From the NCBI GenBank assembly GCA_022829145.1, contig CM040758.1, forward strand, positions 22,369,575 through 22,433,574: a DNA stretch of 64,000 nt, read 5' to 3'. The position numbers were made by a program, and so were the translations under genes. The notes under the pieces are model-generated. The model had not been told where the DNA came from and searched no databases. It saw only the letters and a list, made by a program, of their open reading frames with translations. The stretch is from Albula goreensis. Lineage: Eukaryota; Chordata; Actinopteri; Albuliformes; Albulidae. How positions within the stretch are numbered: the stretch's first letter is position 1; the number at the start of each line of letters is the position of its first letter. Positions 34,860-45,764 of the stretch are shown here, piece by piece.

Positions 34860-35110
34860 GTTAGTCAGCTTAAAGCGAGACATTTCATTCTGAGGCATAA
34901 TGGCGAGCTCGCATAAACACATCTAATGAGTATCAGCGTTGCCAAAAACTGCCTTTTAATTGAATTAGGGATTTGCATTGCTCTTTCATGGGAAGATATC
35001 CAACTGTCAGAGCTTGCTGTCAGCAAGATTATGACAGGAGACACTGCACCGATACCTGAACACTCAGCTAAAGAAAGATTAACCCTTTTCCCTGGGGGCT
35101 ACCAGCTGTA
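34860..35110. other. Candidate conserved non-coding element
   Basis: Repeat-free block with TTTTAATTGAATTAGGGATT followed by an ATTTGCAT octamer (near 34969) and several TGTCAG words. The density of homeodomain and POU-type words resembles a developmental enhancer. This is by appearance only. Confidence 0.35.
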
Positions 35111-35114
35111 GGAA

Positions 35115-35520
35115 CAAATGTTTGAGACATATAGGATTTGCCAGCCCATGGATAGTGCCTGCTTTTTTAAAAGTACTTGCAACACTGACATCACGTGAAT
35201 TCAGGGTATACATTTTCTTGTTCATTCCATTATGAGAGTGTCTGGAATAGCTACCCTCTTGGGATTTTGACTCACAAACGAGTGTGTGGCTGTATCAAAA
35301 ATAATCAACCACCCAAGACATCCAGCTGACAACATGGCTGGAAAGAGATCGCCGATAAAAAAGGCTTACATGACTGGTGCAGTGTAACGGACAGGCTTCA
35401 GTCACTCACAGCGGAGTACAGAAGGGCAGATGAAAATGCATTACATGCACCATGTCAGGAATGGGGTATAGCAACTGACCTGGCTGAGTTACACTACTGT
35501 CAGTACAGGAGAATAGGATG
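35115..35520. other. Unique sequence upstream of Tc1 remnant
   Basis: The N-terminal half of the transposase and the left terminal repeat should lie here if the element were complete. I could not recognise either. Confidence 0.4.
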
Positions 35521-35529
35521 AAACTGTAG

Positions 35530-36160
35530 TGGGCTAACGAACACAAGCAGTTTACAGTAGAGGACTGGAAAGAACACTGCCAGGTCTGACCAATCCCAGC
35601 TCCTGCTGTTTTTTTTTTTTTTTTACACTGATGTGAAGACCAGGATATGGCGAGAAACGTGTGAGTCCATGGACCCATCCTGGCAGGTGCTGGAGACACA
35701 GCCTGCTGGTGCTGGTACAGCGGTGTGGGATGTGTTTGTTCTGTGGTACATGCGAGGTCCCCTGATACAGCAAGCACAGCAACGACTGAGTGCCACAGGA
35801 TATCGAAACATTGTTGCTGCTCAGGTGTATCCATGGCAACAGTTTATCCGTCTGTGAATGGGCATTTTCGGCAGGATAATTAACCGTGCCACAGGGCTGG
35901 GATTGTTCAGGGATGGGTCTGGGAACATGACGGTGGATCCAGCGTGCGCTGTTATGGCCTCCACAGTCAGCAGAACTCAAACCCACCAAGCATCTGTGGA
36001 ATGAGATGGAAAAAGCTGCTTGGAGCAGATATATACCATCAGGAAATTTGAAACAGCTGTGGGAACCTTTCAAGATGGCGTGGGCCAGCATCCCTGTGCC
36101 ACACGTTTGACAACAAGAAATCCAAGCTTTACTGAGGGCAAAAAAAAGGTGCTTGGGAGA
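35530..36160 (+). pseudogene. Tc1/mariner transposase pseudogene
   Basis: Pieces of a Tc1-like DDE transposase follow one another in order on the forward strand: WANEHKQFTVEDWK (from 35530), SDQSQLLLF with the first catalytic Asp (35588-35590), a stretch containing ESMDPSW, VWDVFVLWYMRGPL, RLSATGYRNIVAAQVYPW, then GHFRQDN with the second catalytic Asp (35875-35877), and WPPQSAELKPTKHLWNEMEK (from 35955). The residue that should be the catalytic Glu is Lys (AAG at 35988-35990). A poly(T) insertion at about 35609-35624, an in-frame TAA right after the second Asp motif and at least three frameshifts interrupt the gene. The C-terminal tail is traceable to about 36160 (QALLRAKKRC). It belongs to a different Tc1 subfamily from the remnant at 14.5 kb. 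It is inactive. Confidence 0.85.
35827..35840 (+). promoter_or_regulatory. RFX X-box-like motif inside transposase remnant
   Basis: GTATCCATGGCAAC matches the X-box consensus except at one half-site base. It encodes the VYPWQQ region of the dead transposase, so it may simply be transposon sequence that happens to resemble the motif. Confidence 0.35.
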
Positions 36161-36164
36161 GGCA

Positions 36165-36615
36165 ACAGGGTTCCCTTAGCTGTCCTTTGGGAAGTAGAGA
36201 AGTGCAGTAACTTCTCAGCTGGAGTCTGTCGAGAGACTACATGCTCTCGTCTCCCTGGAGAACGCGGGCCTGGTTTCAGCACAGCTGTGAGTGATCATCC
36301 TGGAGCTGCATCACGCCGTACCTCCCTCGGAATCGCACCTGGGGAAGGAGGTCGTTCTCCCTTTTCAAAGGGACAATCTCACATTGACCAATGGGCTGTT
36401 CTGCCCCCCCTGCCTTTCCCAGAAGTCGAGCTGCACAGGGTTCCCCTGGACATGTGGGATGTTCATCCAATTCCCCTCTGCCACACTCCTCCATCCCCCT
36501 GTTGGGTGTGTGAACCAGCAATTTTGAGTGCTGCACCTGAGGAGCAGCGGGGTGTTTTGGGACCTTCAGCTCCTTCTGATTATCTCTCAGCATTTTGCCA
36601 TCTCAATGGCTAGCT
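36165..36615 (+). other. GC-rich segment with long chance-or-relic open frame
   Basis: A forward frame beginning inside the Tc1 remnant stays open for 197 codons to 36613, and reverse frames are open as well. The part after 36160 is GC-rich and has no recognised domain, so openness is partly a composition effect. A relic of another repeat inserted next to the Tc1 copy is possible. Confidence 0.25.
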
Positions 36616-36619
36616 TAAC

Positions 36620-37397
36620 AATTTACCTCATGAAACTAATTTGTACAATCGCCTGTCTGAATTCCTCTGCCAACTATTACCAATGTCTCGTGTAAGTGTA
36701 ATATTTGCTAGTTAGATGGCCACAGCTAGTTAGATCTACCTTTGGCCATTTATTTGTTATATGGCAGAATCCCATAATTCTCAGGGTGGTTCAGCTGGAT
36801 CACCGTGAATTGAACACTGCAGATTGGAGCCTTTTCAGCAGCAGGGCGATGTCCTTCCTGTTTGGAACAGATGATGGCCGATATTCTAAGCAGTAAGTGA
36901 CTTGTCCCCCAAACCTCAGCCTTCTCTCGACTCACCTGGAGCCACAATATTTTACAGACAGTAAATTAAAAGGGATTCACTCGTCTCACTGATTGATTGC
37001 CTGTTGTGTTCATAAACAATTTTATTCATTCTGCAATAAATAGATGTGTATTTTACTGATGAATGTATTTGACTCTGGTATATCGTGGTCTCTCACTAAG
37101 TCATGGGAAGATAGTTTTTCTTTGCCCCCATGCCCATGGAGGGGGTTAAACATTCAAGGCTGTAACATTTAATTTTTAAATGGCATTCAAAAGAAACATG
37201 TTTTGCCTTTTCAAATGCATTTGTGGAAAAGGCCACGTGCATGGAGAAATCAAAGGTCCACGTCAATTTATGTAACAAACCTTTTCAGTGAAGTCTGACC
37301 TCCACAGGAAACAAATTAGATTTTTTTTGTTTGTTATCTTTTATCATGCTTTTCAATTACAGTGCAAAGAAATCTGTACAGCCAAGCTCTCCTAGAA

Positions 37398-37400
<3 letters not shown>
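36620..37400. other. AT-rich unique sequence
   Basis: No gene or repeat is recognised. Confidence 0.5.
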
Positions 37401-37403
<3 letters not shown>

Positions 37404-37462
<59 letters not shown>

Positions 37463-37586
37463 TGTGTGTGAGTGTGTGTGAGTGTGTGTGTGCGTGCGTG
37501 CGTGCGTGTGTGTGTGTGTGCATGCGTGTGTGTATGTGTGTGTATGTGGTGTGTGCGTGCATGCGTGCGTGCGTGTGTGTGTGTGT
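37404..37586 (+). repeat. Imperfect (TG)n microsatellite
   Basis: A TG tract with TATG, AGTG, CGTG and CATG interruptions, including (CGTG)n runs at about 37493-37508 and 37555-37574. A short (TA)n precedes it. Confidence 0.96.
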
Positions 37587-37589
37587 TGT

Positions 37590-38515
37590 GAGTTTTAAAT
37601 GTGTGATTCTTCTTCCCTCACTGATTTTAATGATAGGATCAAATTTTTGTTTAGAATGTTGATCAACAACACCATCCCATAATAGTGATTAACAAATGCT
37701 TTTTCCTCCCATTGAGGTTACACCTGGTGAAACCACATCTTTTACGGTTACAGTGGTCACCCTTTCACTTACACATGCAATGTAAAAGGGTACATGTAGC
37801 TACAGTATTGTTTCTTGACTAGAGGGCTCTTGTCTAAATCCTATTGAGTAGCGCTGTAACATAAAATGTGTGAGGCAACTGAATTGAAAAGAAATGTAAT
37901 TCATGGCCACCATACTAATCAATATCCCATAGCGCCACTCTAAAGTGTGGATTAGGACAATTGCTCTACATATCAGTTTGAACTTCTTTTTCTTCCTTGC
38001 ACAATCTTGTCATGAATTTCATAAAATACAGCAAAACAATGAACATTTTCTTTTTATTGTCCTTAATAAAATATTACATTATTTTTTCACTTATCTCACA
38101 AAGCTTGAAGACTGAAATTTGATTTAAATCATATCCTACCTGTTTTTGTGGTTGGCCTTGAAGACCATGTAGGCTAGTCTATTAATCAGAGCTTATAAAA
38201 AGCTTTTGGCATCTCACACACATACATAATTCGATTAGATATTGTCAAATATGGAAAAAAACAAGTCCTTGATATCCTGAGAAAAATATTGAGGTTAATA
38301 TAGAAACATGAAAGTAAAACAAATAAACCATATGATGAAGATTAATGAACCTTAATGAATTTTCTTTTATACCAAGTTTGGTTTTTGAGGGCAGAATTAA
38401 ACTACCTTTTTTTCCACTGCAATTTCCCTAAGTACCCTATGCCAGAGGAAATTGCTGTACTGACTGAGTGTAGAGTGGGTGGCAGTTACTATTTGTGTCA
38501 TCAAAAGTTCCACAG
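37590..38515. other. AT-rich unique sequence
   Basis: No feature is recognised. Confidence 0.5.
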
Positions 38516-38519
38516 CACC

Positions 38520-38800
38520 TCTGGTCATGCTTAATGCGACACCTCTTCTACAAGTTGCCGTGGCGCTGTTTATGATGAAGCCGGTGTGACAGGGGGAACG
38601 GTGCCCCTCACTGAGAAGCTAATTAAGCCAACTGTCCCAAAAATTCCAGAGGTCACCACAAAGTCATCCCACTCCGCTGCGATGTGATGGACTGGCTTTG
38701 CTTCTGCCCTGGCAGGAAAATAAAGCCCATTCACATGAATAGTAATATTAGGTTGTGCTTTTGATGTAAAATGATATTTTAAATGGTGTTTCATCTATTT
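38520..38800. other. Candidate conserved element or relic exon
   Basis: A compositionally balanced block. A reverse-strand frame of 74 codons is open (38570-38794) and reads like a plausible protein (NITIHVNGLYFPARAEA), but it is unrecognised and without a convincing splice pair. GAAGCTAATTAAGCCAACTG is a homeodomain-like word. I favour conserved non-coding sequence. Confidence 0.3.
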
Positions 38801-38804
38801 TCAT

Positions 38805-39585
38805 ATCATCGCTCATTTGGATTCTGATCTAGCATTGCTGACATTTTGAAGAACATTTTTGAGCAGACAAATTAAAGATACCTCCTAAGAATTATGTAAG
38901 CAATGGACAATGCATTCAAGAAATGACTAAATACATAAATAATTAAACAAGAAATGTGTGGGCACAAAATAAAAACTTGCAGCATGAAAGTTTGTTTACT
39001 TTAGAGTTTACTGTCTGTTGAGGGTTGAATGGCTGCTGTTAGACTACAGCTCTAACTGAACAGCAAATATAGGATTTACAGAGAAGATGCTGGGTGGCTT
39101 ATCTTTTAAGGCAGTGCTCCAGTGTGGACAGGCCCTGAGTGAGTGTGAAATCTACACTAGGAAACTGTTGACTGCAGCCCAACAGCCCCTCAACACTACT
39201 CGTCAGGAGCACCCATGTTCCAACTCTCAAAAACAAACCCCAATGGTCAGTTGGGAGCCCTCAATCTACTTTTACAGAGCTTCTTGGGAATCATCCTCTT
39301 GCGATCTATGTCTCCAATGGATCAGTTTGTGAATTGCAACATGAAAAGCAATGGAGGATGACATAGTACGCTTTGGAGCAGAGCGCAAGCTAGTCTTCAT
39401 TGTGGCAATTAGCAGTGAATGTGCCTTGTGAATATGTGTAGGCATGACAAATTAGTGGGGGGAGGAGGGAAGTTAGAAAAACAATAGATTAAATTATAAG
39501 AGCATGTTGTCATGCTCCTAAATATATGTATGTAACACACATACACACTTTCTTTTTCATATTAAAGACAGTATGTCTTTTCTCT
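38805..39585. other. AT-rich unique sequence
   Basis: No gene was seen. An 81-codon forward frame at 39087-39332 has no recognised content. Confidence 0.45.
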
Positions 39586-39589
39586 AACT

Positions 39590-39850
39590 CAACAAACAAT
39601 CCAGCCCAACTCATTCTGTCCATGCAGAGGATTGATCTATTGTGACATTCAGATTCACTGCAAATTTTCTCACTCGTGCCGAATCTTCAATTCAATTATA
39701 TCGCATTGCAGGGAATGAAGCACAGCGGAGTGAATTATAGCTCTCTAAACTCTCAATAAACCGCAGCGAGCTCTGGGTTTTACGGCGAATTAAATCTTTG
39801 TCAAAACAAACACAGCACCGTGCTGGTGAAGTGGCAGTCCCCCGGGGAAA
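39590..39850. other. Candidate conserved non-coding element
   Basis: Repeat-free, with regularly spaced GCAGCGAG and CAGCGGAG words and TACGGCGAATTAAATC. No interesting frame. Judged by appearance only. Confidence 0.25.
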
Positions 39851-39854
39851 GAGG

Positions 39855-42475
39855 TCAGGAGACAGAACTATCCGTGTTGTTTAGGAAAACATCTCCCCCA
39901 AGCCCAGCTGGGCAAAAACATCACCAAAAAAAGAAATCATAAAATTATATAGAACAAAACATTCCACAACTCCTAGCAGCAGTACCTACGCAAAGGAAAG
40001 TGAATGATTATGGACAATTATAATTACACAGATTGCAAATTAGAGGAATGTGGTGACCTGAAGTTTTTTGGTTCACTATTTTGCATGAAAATAAATTGTG
40101 ACAATCAGGCTTCTTTATTTAAAAACTTACGTAAAAAAATACTTTACAATGCGTATTGCATAGTTGGATATGGTTAATAATATTTAATTGTTAATGGTTA
40201 ATATTTACTATTAAAATTCAGGTTAGTACTCCATCTGAGTGTTGCTGAGCCGTTATACTACTTTTCTGCAATGTGCTCTGTCTCATTTTCTTGACTGATA
40301 ATGCAGATAAAAAATCTACACTTCAAACAAAACTACAATGGTTTTAATTGAATTAAGATATCTAGTCATTGTAGTAACTAAAAGAAATAACAATAGAAAA
40401 ACCAAAATAACCAAACAAAACTTCCAAAGAACTATATAGAAATTTCGAGCAAGACAATGGCAAAATAAGGAAATATACATAAAGTTCCCAATAGTCAATG
40501 ATAATTAAAAGACAGCGTTACTTTGCTTAATACTATTTTTGCCATCAGTGTGCCTTCATGTTTTTGTTGTTGGGTTAAGGAACCTTCAAGATGAAGTCAT
40601 CATTGCTCCTTTTTTCATTTTTCATTTGCTCTTAAAGAATGCAGGTTTGGCTTTCAAATTGAATTGGTGTGAGAACCCATGGATAGTAGGGTTATTGTGC
40701 ACTGTACAGTAATTTTGTCAACACAGAATTTCAAATGAATCAAAGGAAAGACATGAATGAAGAACAAAAACATGTATGAGCAAGGTTAAAACCCACTCTC
40801 TCCCAGTTATAAAATTCTTTCACCTTTCACCTGAGTAAATTAAGGTGATGAAAGTGGGTAGCCTGCAGTTTCAAAACAAAAGCAGGTCAGCTAGCTGAAT
40901 AAAATAAGTGTGTCAAATCACAGTGTGAGGAAGTGCACCAACACACATTTTAGAAACAACAAGAATAGAGCTCCATAAAAATCAATTCAATTGGCAAATA
41001 TGATGAGACCAAGAGTGTCCTCCATTTATGTTATTATAAGGCAGAACGGGTAAGATGCAGTACGTCAAACCACCAGATCCTTCACTCGTGTGTATAAATA
41101 TTTACTTCCTGTTTGCTTCAGATTCACAGCGGAGGTCATTGCGAAAATAAACATTTTTGCTCCATCTTTCCTAAGTCTAATTACATTCTGTGAGTTTTCT
41201 TACTATTCCCCATTCTGCTTTGTTAAAGTCATGACTCACTGATCAGCTCAAACAACTTTAACTACGAATGTGAGAAATATATAATAGTTAATTCACATCT
41301 GCATGTGTTGTTTTAAAATGTGTGTGTCTGTGTGCCTACACGGATGCCTGTGATTTTCATTTTTCAGGGCTTGGACAAATGTGACCTTCTCAGAGAATAA
41401 GTTAAAAATGTCTGCAGAACTTGCGTCACAATTCACTCACTGGAAACATTTATTATTTACAATAAAAGGCCTAAAAATGGATCCCCTGCAAATGACGCAG
41501 CTAGGGACATGGCAGGGTGTGGGCCCCGGGCCTTCATGCACCGGCGTGTGTCACGGAAGTGTTTCCACAAGGGTACAGCTCAGTGTTCATAGGACAGAAA
41601 GTGCCCCCTCAATTGTGCTGTCTACAATAATATCACTGCAGAGATAGAGAACAGAAATAGAAATGTCAGTTGTGCACAAACAGAAATTCAAGATGATCAT
41701 AGAGGGCAAAAAAAAAGTTGAAATATGTGTTTGAGAGTGGATTGTATGTTTACTTCAGCCCATGGGGTAAATATTGGAGTGTATATCAGAACACATTGAC
41801 TGCATTCATTAAAGACATTGGAGATTTTAATAATCTACCATACTATTGGAGGCTTTCAGTCGGAAGAACCTGCAGCTTCTGTTTATGGGTGTTTGTGCTT
41901 GCTCAAATCTGTCAATGGAGGCTGAGTTTTCTCAGACAACTTTAAACGGTGGAGTCAATTCAAAAAATGCCTGAGAAATCCAGAAAGTCAAACTACACTA
42001 TTGAGACATAAGTGGATGCCACAGTACTGATTGATTCACTTTAAAGTGAAGGGTGTGAATATCATCATATTATTATATGTGGGGCATAATTAAAAACAAT
42101 GTATTTGCAATACAACTGCCAACTATACATAATCTGGATCTTAGGCTTCACAATTATTTATGGTAAGTATTAAAAATGGATATTTCTATTTTACTCATCA
42201 AGTCATTGATACAATATGGCGAAGCACAGTCAGAAACATTGTATTCAAAGTGCAATGGCTCAACAGGACACAGTAATTGTATCATATTTTTTTTTTCATT
42301 TAACTTCAGTCTTTTTATTTCTTTATTTTGTGGTTGACTTATTTCTCCTCACTTGAAATGAAAGCTTCATCTTGCCTATCAAAGCATTTCTCCCAAAAGC
42401 CATTGCAGCATATGTTCCTCTTCAATTTGAGTCTCTAAAATAGCTTCCTAACACACAACTTCTGCTGAGAGTGCC
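39855..42475. other. AT-rich unique sequence
   Basis: 2.6 kb without a recognisable gene or repeat. A locally GC-rich patch lies at about 41510-41560. Confidence 0.5.
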
Positions 42476-42479
42476 TGGC

Positions 42480-42800
42480 TCACTCTTAGGAAACGAGGCT
42501 GCCATAACTTTCCTCTCTGCCTTATGTAACGATTCCTACCACCACTGCCCACATTATAAATAGACACAAAGCTAAGTGCATTATATAAACATTACGGTGG
42601 AGAGGCAGGAGAATGAATGGCCGAATGGCTGAGCGTCTGCTTGGCGGGTGCTGGGAGATGGCCTGTCCTGGATTATAGGCTGATTAAAGGGGCGCGGCAC
42701 CGTGCCGCGGGTAGTTTAGTACCCCATATGGGCCAGGGGCTCATTTCACCGAAGGAGCTGTCTGCCTATTAACCACCTGGAGCGAATTCACAAGGGAAAG
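42480..42800. other. Candidate conserved non-coding element
   Basis: A GC-balanced block containing the near-palindrome GCGCGGCACCGTGCCGCGG and a GGCTGATTAAAGG word, then CTATTAACCACCTGG (homeodomain and E-box-like). No open frame of note. A regulatory role is inferred. Confidence 0.35.
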
Positions 42801-42848
42801 AGCCACTGCGTTCAGATCTGTGTGCAAGGGCATGGTTTTCTGTATATT

Positions 42849-42901
42849 TGTATTTATTTATTTAAGTATTTATGTATGTATTTACTTATTTATTTATGTA
42901 A
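42849..42901 (+). repeat. Degenerate (TTTA/TGTA)n tract
   Basis: Tetranucleotide repeat of TTTA, TTTG and GTAT variants. Confidence 0.9.
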
Positions 42902-42904
42902 TTT

Positions 42905-44795
42905 CTTTTGAAGGAGAGCTAAACCTTCTGTTATTCTATGGTTTGTGATTCATCCATCTTTCTGTCAGAGGGGCTAATCCTTGTGGTTCTGTCCAACCCC
43001 GATACACAAGGACAGGTCTTAGACTTAGAGCTCTTTCATATAACTGCGGATATCGATTGCAGATCCATTAGCACACTGTCTATACCGGCACTGAGGCTAA
43101 CGTGAAGCTTGAGTGAATTGGAAGAATCTGATTTCCCAGTCTTTTTTGTGGAGGTAGTTATTGTAAATGGGTTGTGTAATAAGCTCAGTCTCAACAGGAA
43201 GTAAAATGCACTCCTTACTTGCGATACTGTACAGCGGCAGCAAAACAAGTGGCTTTTATCCACTGTGAGATCAGATGCATTTTTCCTGGCCTTTGCGCAC
43301 ATGGGTTATATATCAGAGGGCTATAACTCAGCGACCAATCAAATGTGATGAACTGTTTTGTTTCAGAGAATCGTTCAAGTAGTCAACCAATCAGACCCTG
43401 CCATGGTGCCCCGAGCAACAAATTTTGCTGATGGTTTGCTGACATTAAGTAAAGGAAGAGGATGCTTTTCTATAAAAAGTGGCAGTTGACAGAGTGTCAA
43501 GCCACGATTCATTTTGAGGCTCAACAAATATGTACATAGCAATAAAAACTTGTAACAAAATTAAATGTTGTTCCATCTTAATGTTTCATATTGATATGTG
43601 GGATAGTGTCAAATACTAGTTTTGAACCCCTACACAACTCTATAGTTTTATCAATGGGAACAAGACTATAATGCAATAAAAATCACAGCCCTAGCTTGAT
43701 AAAAGTATTGATGATCTCAGCAAAAACTATGCAAAGTTCCTGCTTCACTAGTGCTCCCACAATCACAAGCTGCTGTTTTATTTTAGAAATAGAGTTTGAC
43801 CCAGCAGTGTCTCTATATCTAATGCAACCAGAGAGCAGTCTGCTTGCCAAGGGGAAAAAGGAAAATTGCAACAAGAGAATCAACATGCCCGACCACTTAT
43901 GGCCCAGCACCTATTATTAGCTTTCTAACTCTGATTAGGATCACATGGCTATCGCAGCTCGGTGTGATGGTAGCTGCTAGCTAGCATGGTTGTGCATTAA
44001 GTCATATGTTATATGCTAGTATGCTAACCTGATATTGTAGGTAATTAGGGAATAGCAAAGTGCTAACATCCTCTTTATCCCAAATGCAATGTCATGGCCT
44101 GCGCATCAGGAAAGTCACACACTGAGACACGACACATATACTTACCGCAGATCCAAGGTGATGACCCACACGAGAGTGCCAGTGAAGGAGACTGAAGCAA
44201 TCGTTAAATAGTTAGTATTTTCACTGGTTAGCGTTAATTTTATGATTTTTCAAACTCAGAGCGCTTAAGGAATATAACTCACCTCCTCAGCAGCAATTTT
44301 AATGAGAGGAGGAATTCTGTAGCAGTTCGGCAAAGACAGCAAAGACAGGCACCGAGACATGAGAGAGCTACAACGGATACACTTACATTCTACAGCAAAT
44401 TCCCAAGAGCCGCACTGTCGAGGCAGTCATGTAAAGATTTTATCCACACATCCCCAAACTCTGAACCCTCTCTACCCCCACCGCCCACCTCCTGCCAAGC
44501 AGCTTCTCCACTGCCCCACTGGCTTCCCTCAGGTATTCCAAGTGTGCATTGCTGGCTATCATGAAAGGACTCAGTTACCGGTCTCCAGGATAAGGCAACT
44601 CAATGTAATCCTTAAGTCGCCTATACAGTCCAGTCCCTTCTCCCTGCTGAGTATTTCCAAGGATCTAAATAATTAATTTATGGAGACAACTTATACTTAA
44701 AATGCAGTTTGTTCTGGCATCTCAAATTGTATTTGATAAACACAAACAACTGCCCATTGTGATCTGCTATTTTAGTTGAAATTATTAAAATTAGT
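42905..44795. other. Unique AT-rich sequence
   Basis: No gene is recognised. The piece at about 43300-43500, with two CCAATCA words, may be an eroded DNA transposon but has no definable ends. Confidence 0.45.
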
Positions 44796-44799
44796 ATCG

Positions 44800-45060
44800 T
44801 AATTATTATTATTCACCAGATCCACCTGCTTATTAGCCGCAATCCTGAGGGGCCGGCTGACAGAGGCAAGGAGTTCTGAATTCATGACGCACGTTTGGGG
44901 CCTGGGGTAGCAGCCACTCAGCAGGTTAATCCAACGGCTGATAATGACTGCCGCTAACGCTCGCCAAGGACAAGAAATGAGCTGGGCCGCCGCCGTCACA
45001 GCAGCCGCCTGGCACAGCGACTCGCTCTTAGAGGTCACAGGTCAACAATCACCACGGAAC
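44800..45060. other. Candidate conserved non-coding element
   Basis: A sharply bounded, repeat-free block with a GC and CpG rise (for example GCTGGGCCGCCGCCGTCACA near 44982), preceded by TAATCCAACGGCTGATAATGA. A reverse frame of 88 codons is open but Ala-rich and unrecognised. Regulatory function is inferred. Confidence 0.35.
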
Positions 45061-45061
45061 G

Positions 45062-45565
45062 CTCACCATGTTTTCACACACAGGCTAAATTAAGCAGGCA
45101 GCGTCACCACTGTGACCGTCATCTACTTTCTGAGATCATGCAGTGTTTTTTTGTCTCTTTTCCTTTTTATTTATTTATTTTGTTTTTTTTTTTTTGGAGG
45201 ACATAGCCAGTGAGTTGGCTGCAGAGACAAAGACGGCAAAAGGCGCTGTATGAATATTCAGTGTGAGTAATGTTGCGCTTGCTTGTTTCTGACACAAGCC
45301 ATACCCGTAGGGAAATAAAACACTTACAATGCAAGGGTACCATCTGTTGTCTGTTGCTGATGTCACAGACCATGCGAAGGACATTAAACAGCTGCTAAAC
45401 TCCTGGAATGAAAAAAAAGCACATCCACACGCGCTCCTGTTTAATTTACAATATTTGTCAGAGCTCCAATATATAAAGTGCCTGATTTAATGCCAAAATA
45501 AAAATGATTCCACCCAAAATTCAACAAAAACTGTGTGGTTGTTACAGACAAGCTCAGGCATGAGA
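45062..45565. other. Unique sequence with TTTA/poly(T) tract
   Basis: A (TTTA)n and poly(T) stretch at about 45160-45196. Nothing else is supported. Confidence 0.5.
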
Positions 45566-45569
45566 GAAA

Positions 45570-45761
45570 ATGGCAGAAATCAAAGGAACGGAAGAGCGCC
45601 CTGACAGAAGCATCCACATGTATATAACCTTTGGCTTCACAGCTGACATCAAAGTGGTTCAGATCAGTGCAAAAGTGTCAGGCATTCCAGAGATGGACGG
45701 CGGAAACCGACCATATTTGGGTAAATCACCCATATCAAAGGCAAAGACTGAGGATCAATGA
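45570..45761 (+). other. 63-codon open frame with ATG, unrecognised
   Basis: An ATG-initiated frame with a balanced, protein-like composition (MAEIKGTEERPDRSIHMYIT at its start, and TADIKVVQISAKVSG inside). No domain, signal or splice context could be assigned. It may be a relic exon, a conserved non-coding block or chance. Confidence 0.15.
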
Positions 45762-45764
45762 GAA

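Noticed and set aside
43310..43500. Segment with two CCAATCA words resembling the flank of the 9.1-kb segment
   Set aside because: No alignable similarity, terminal repeats or target-site duplication could be established by eye.
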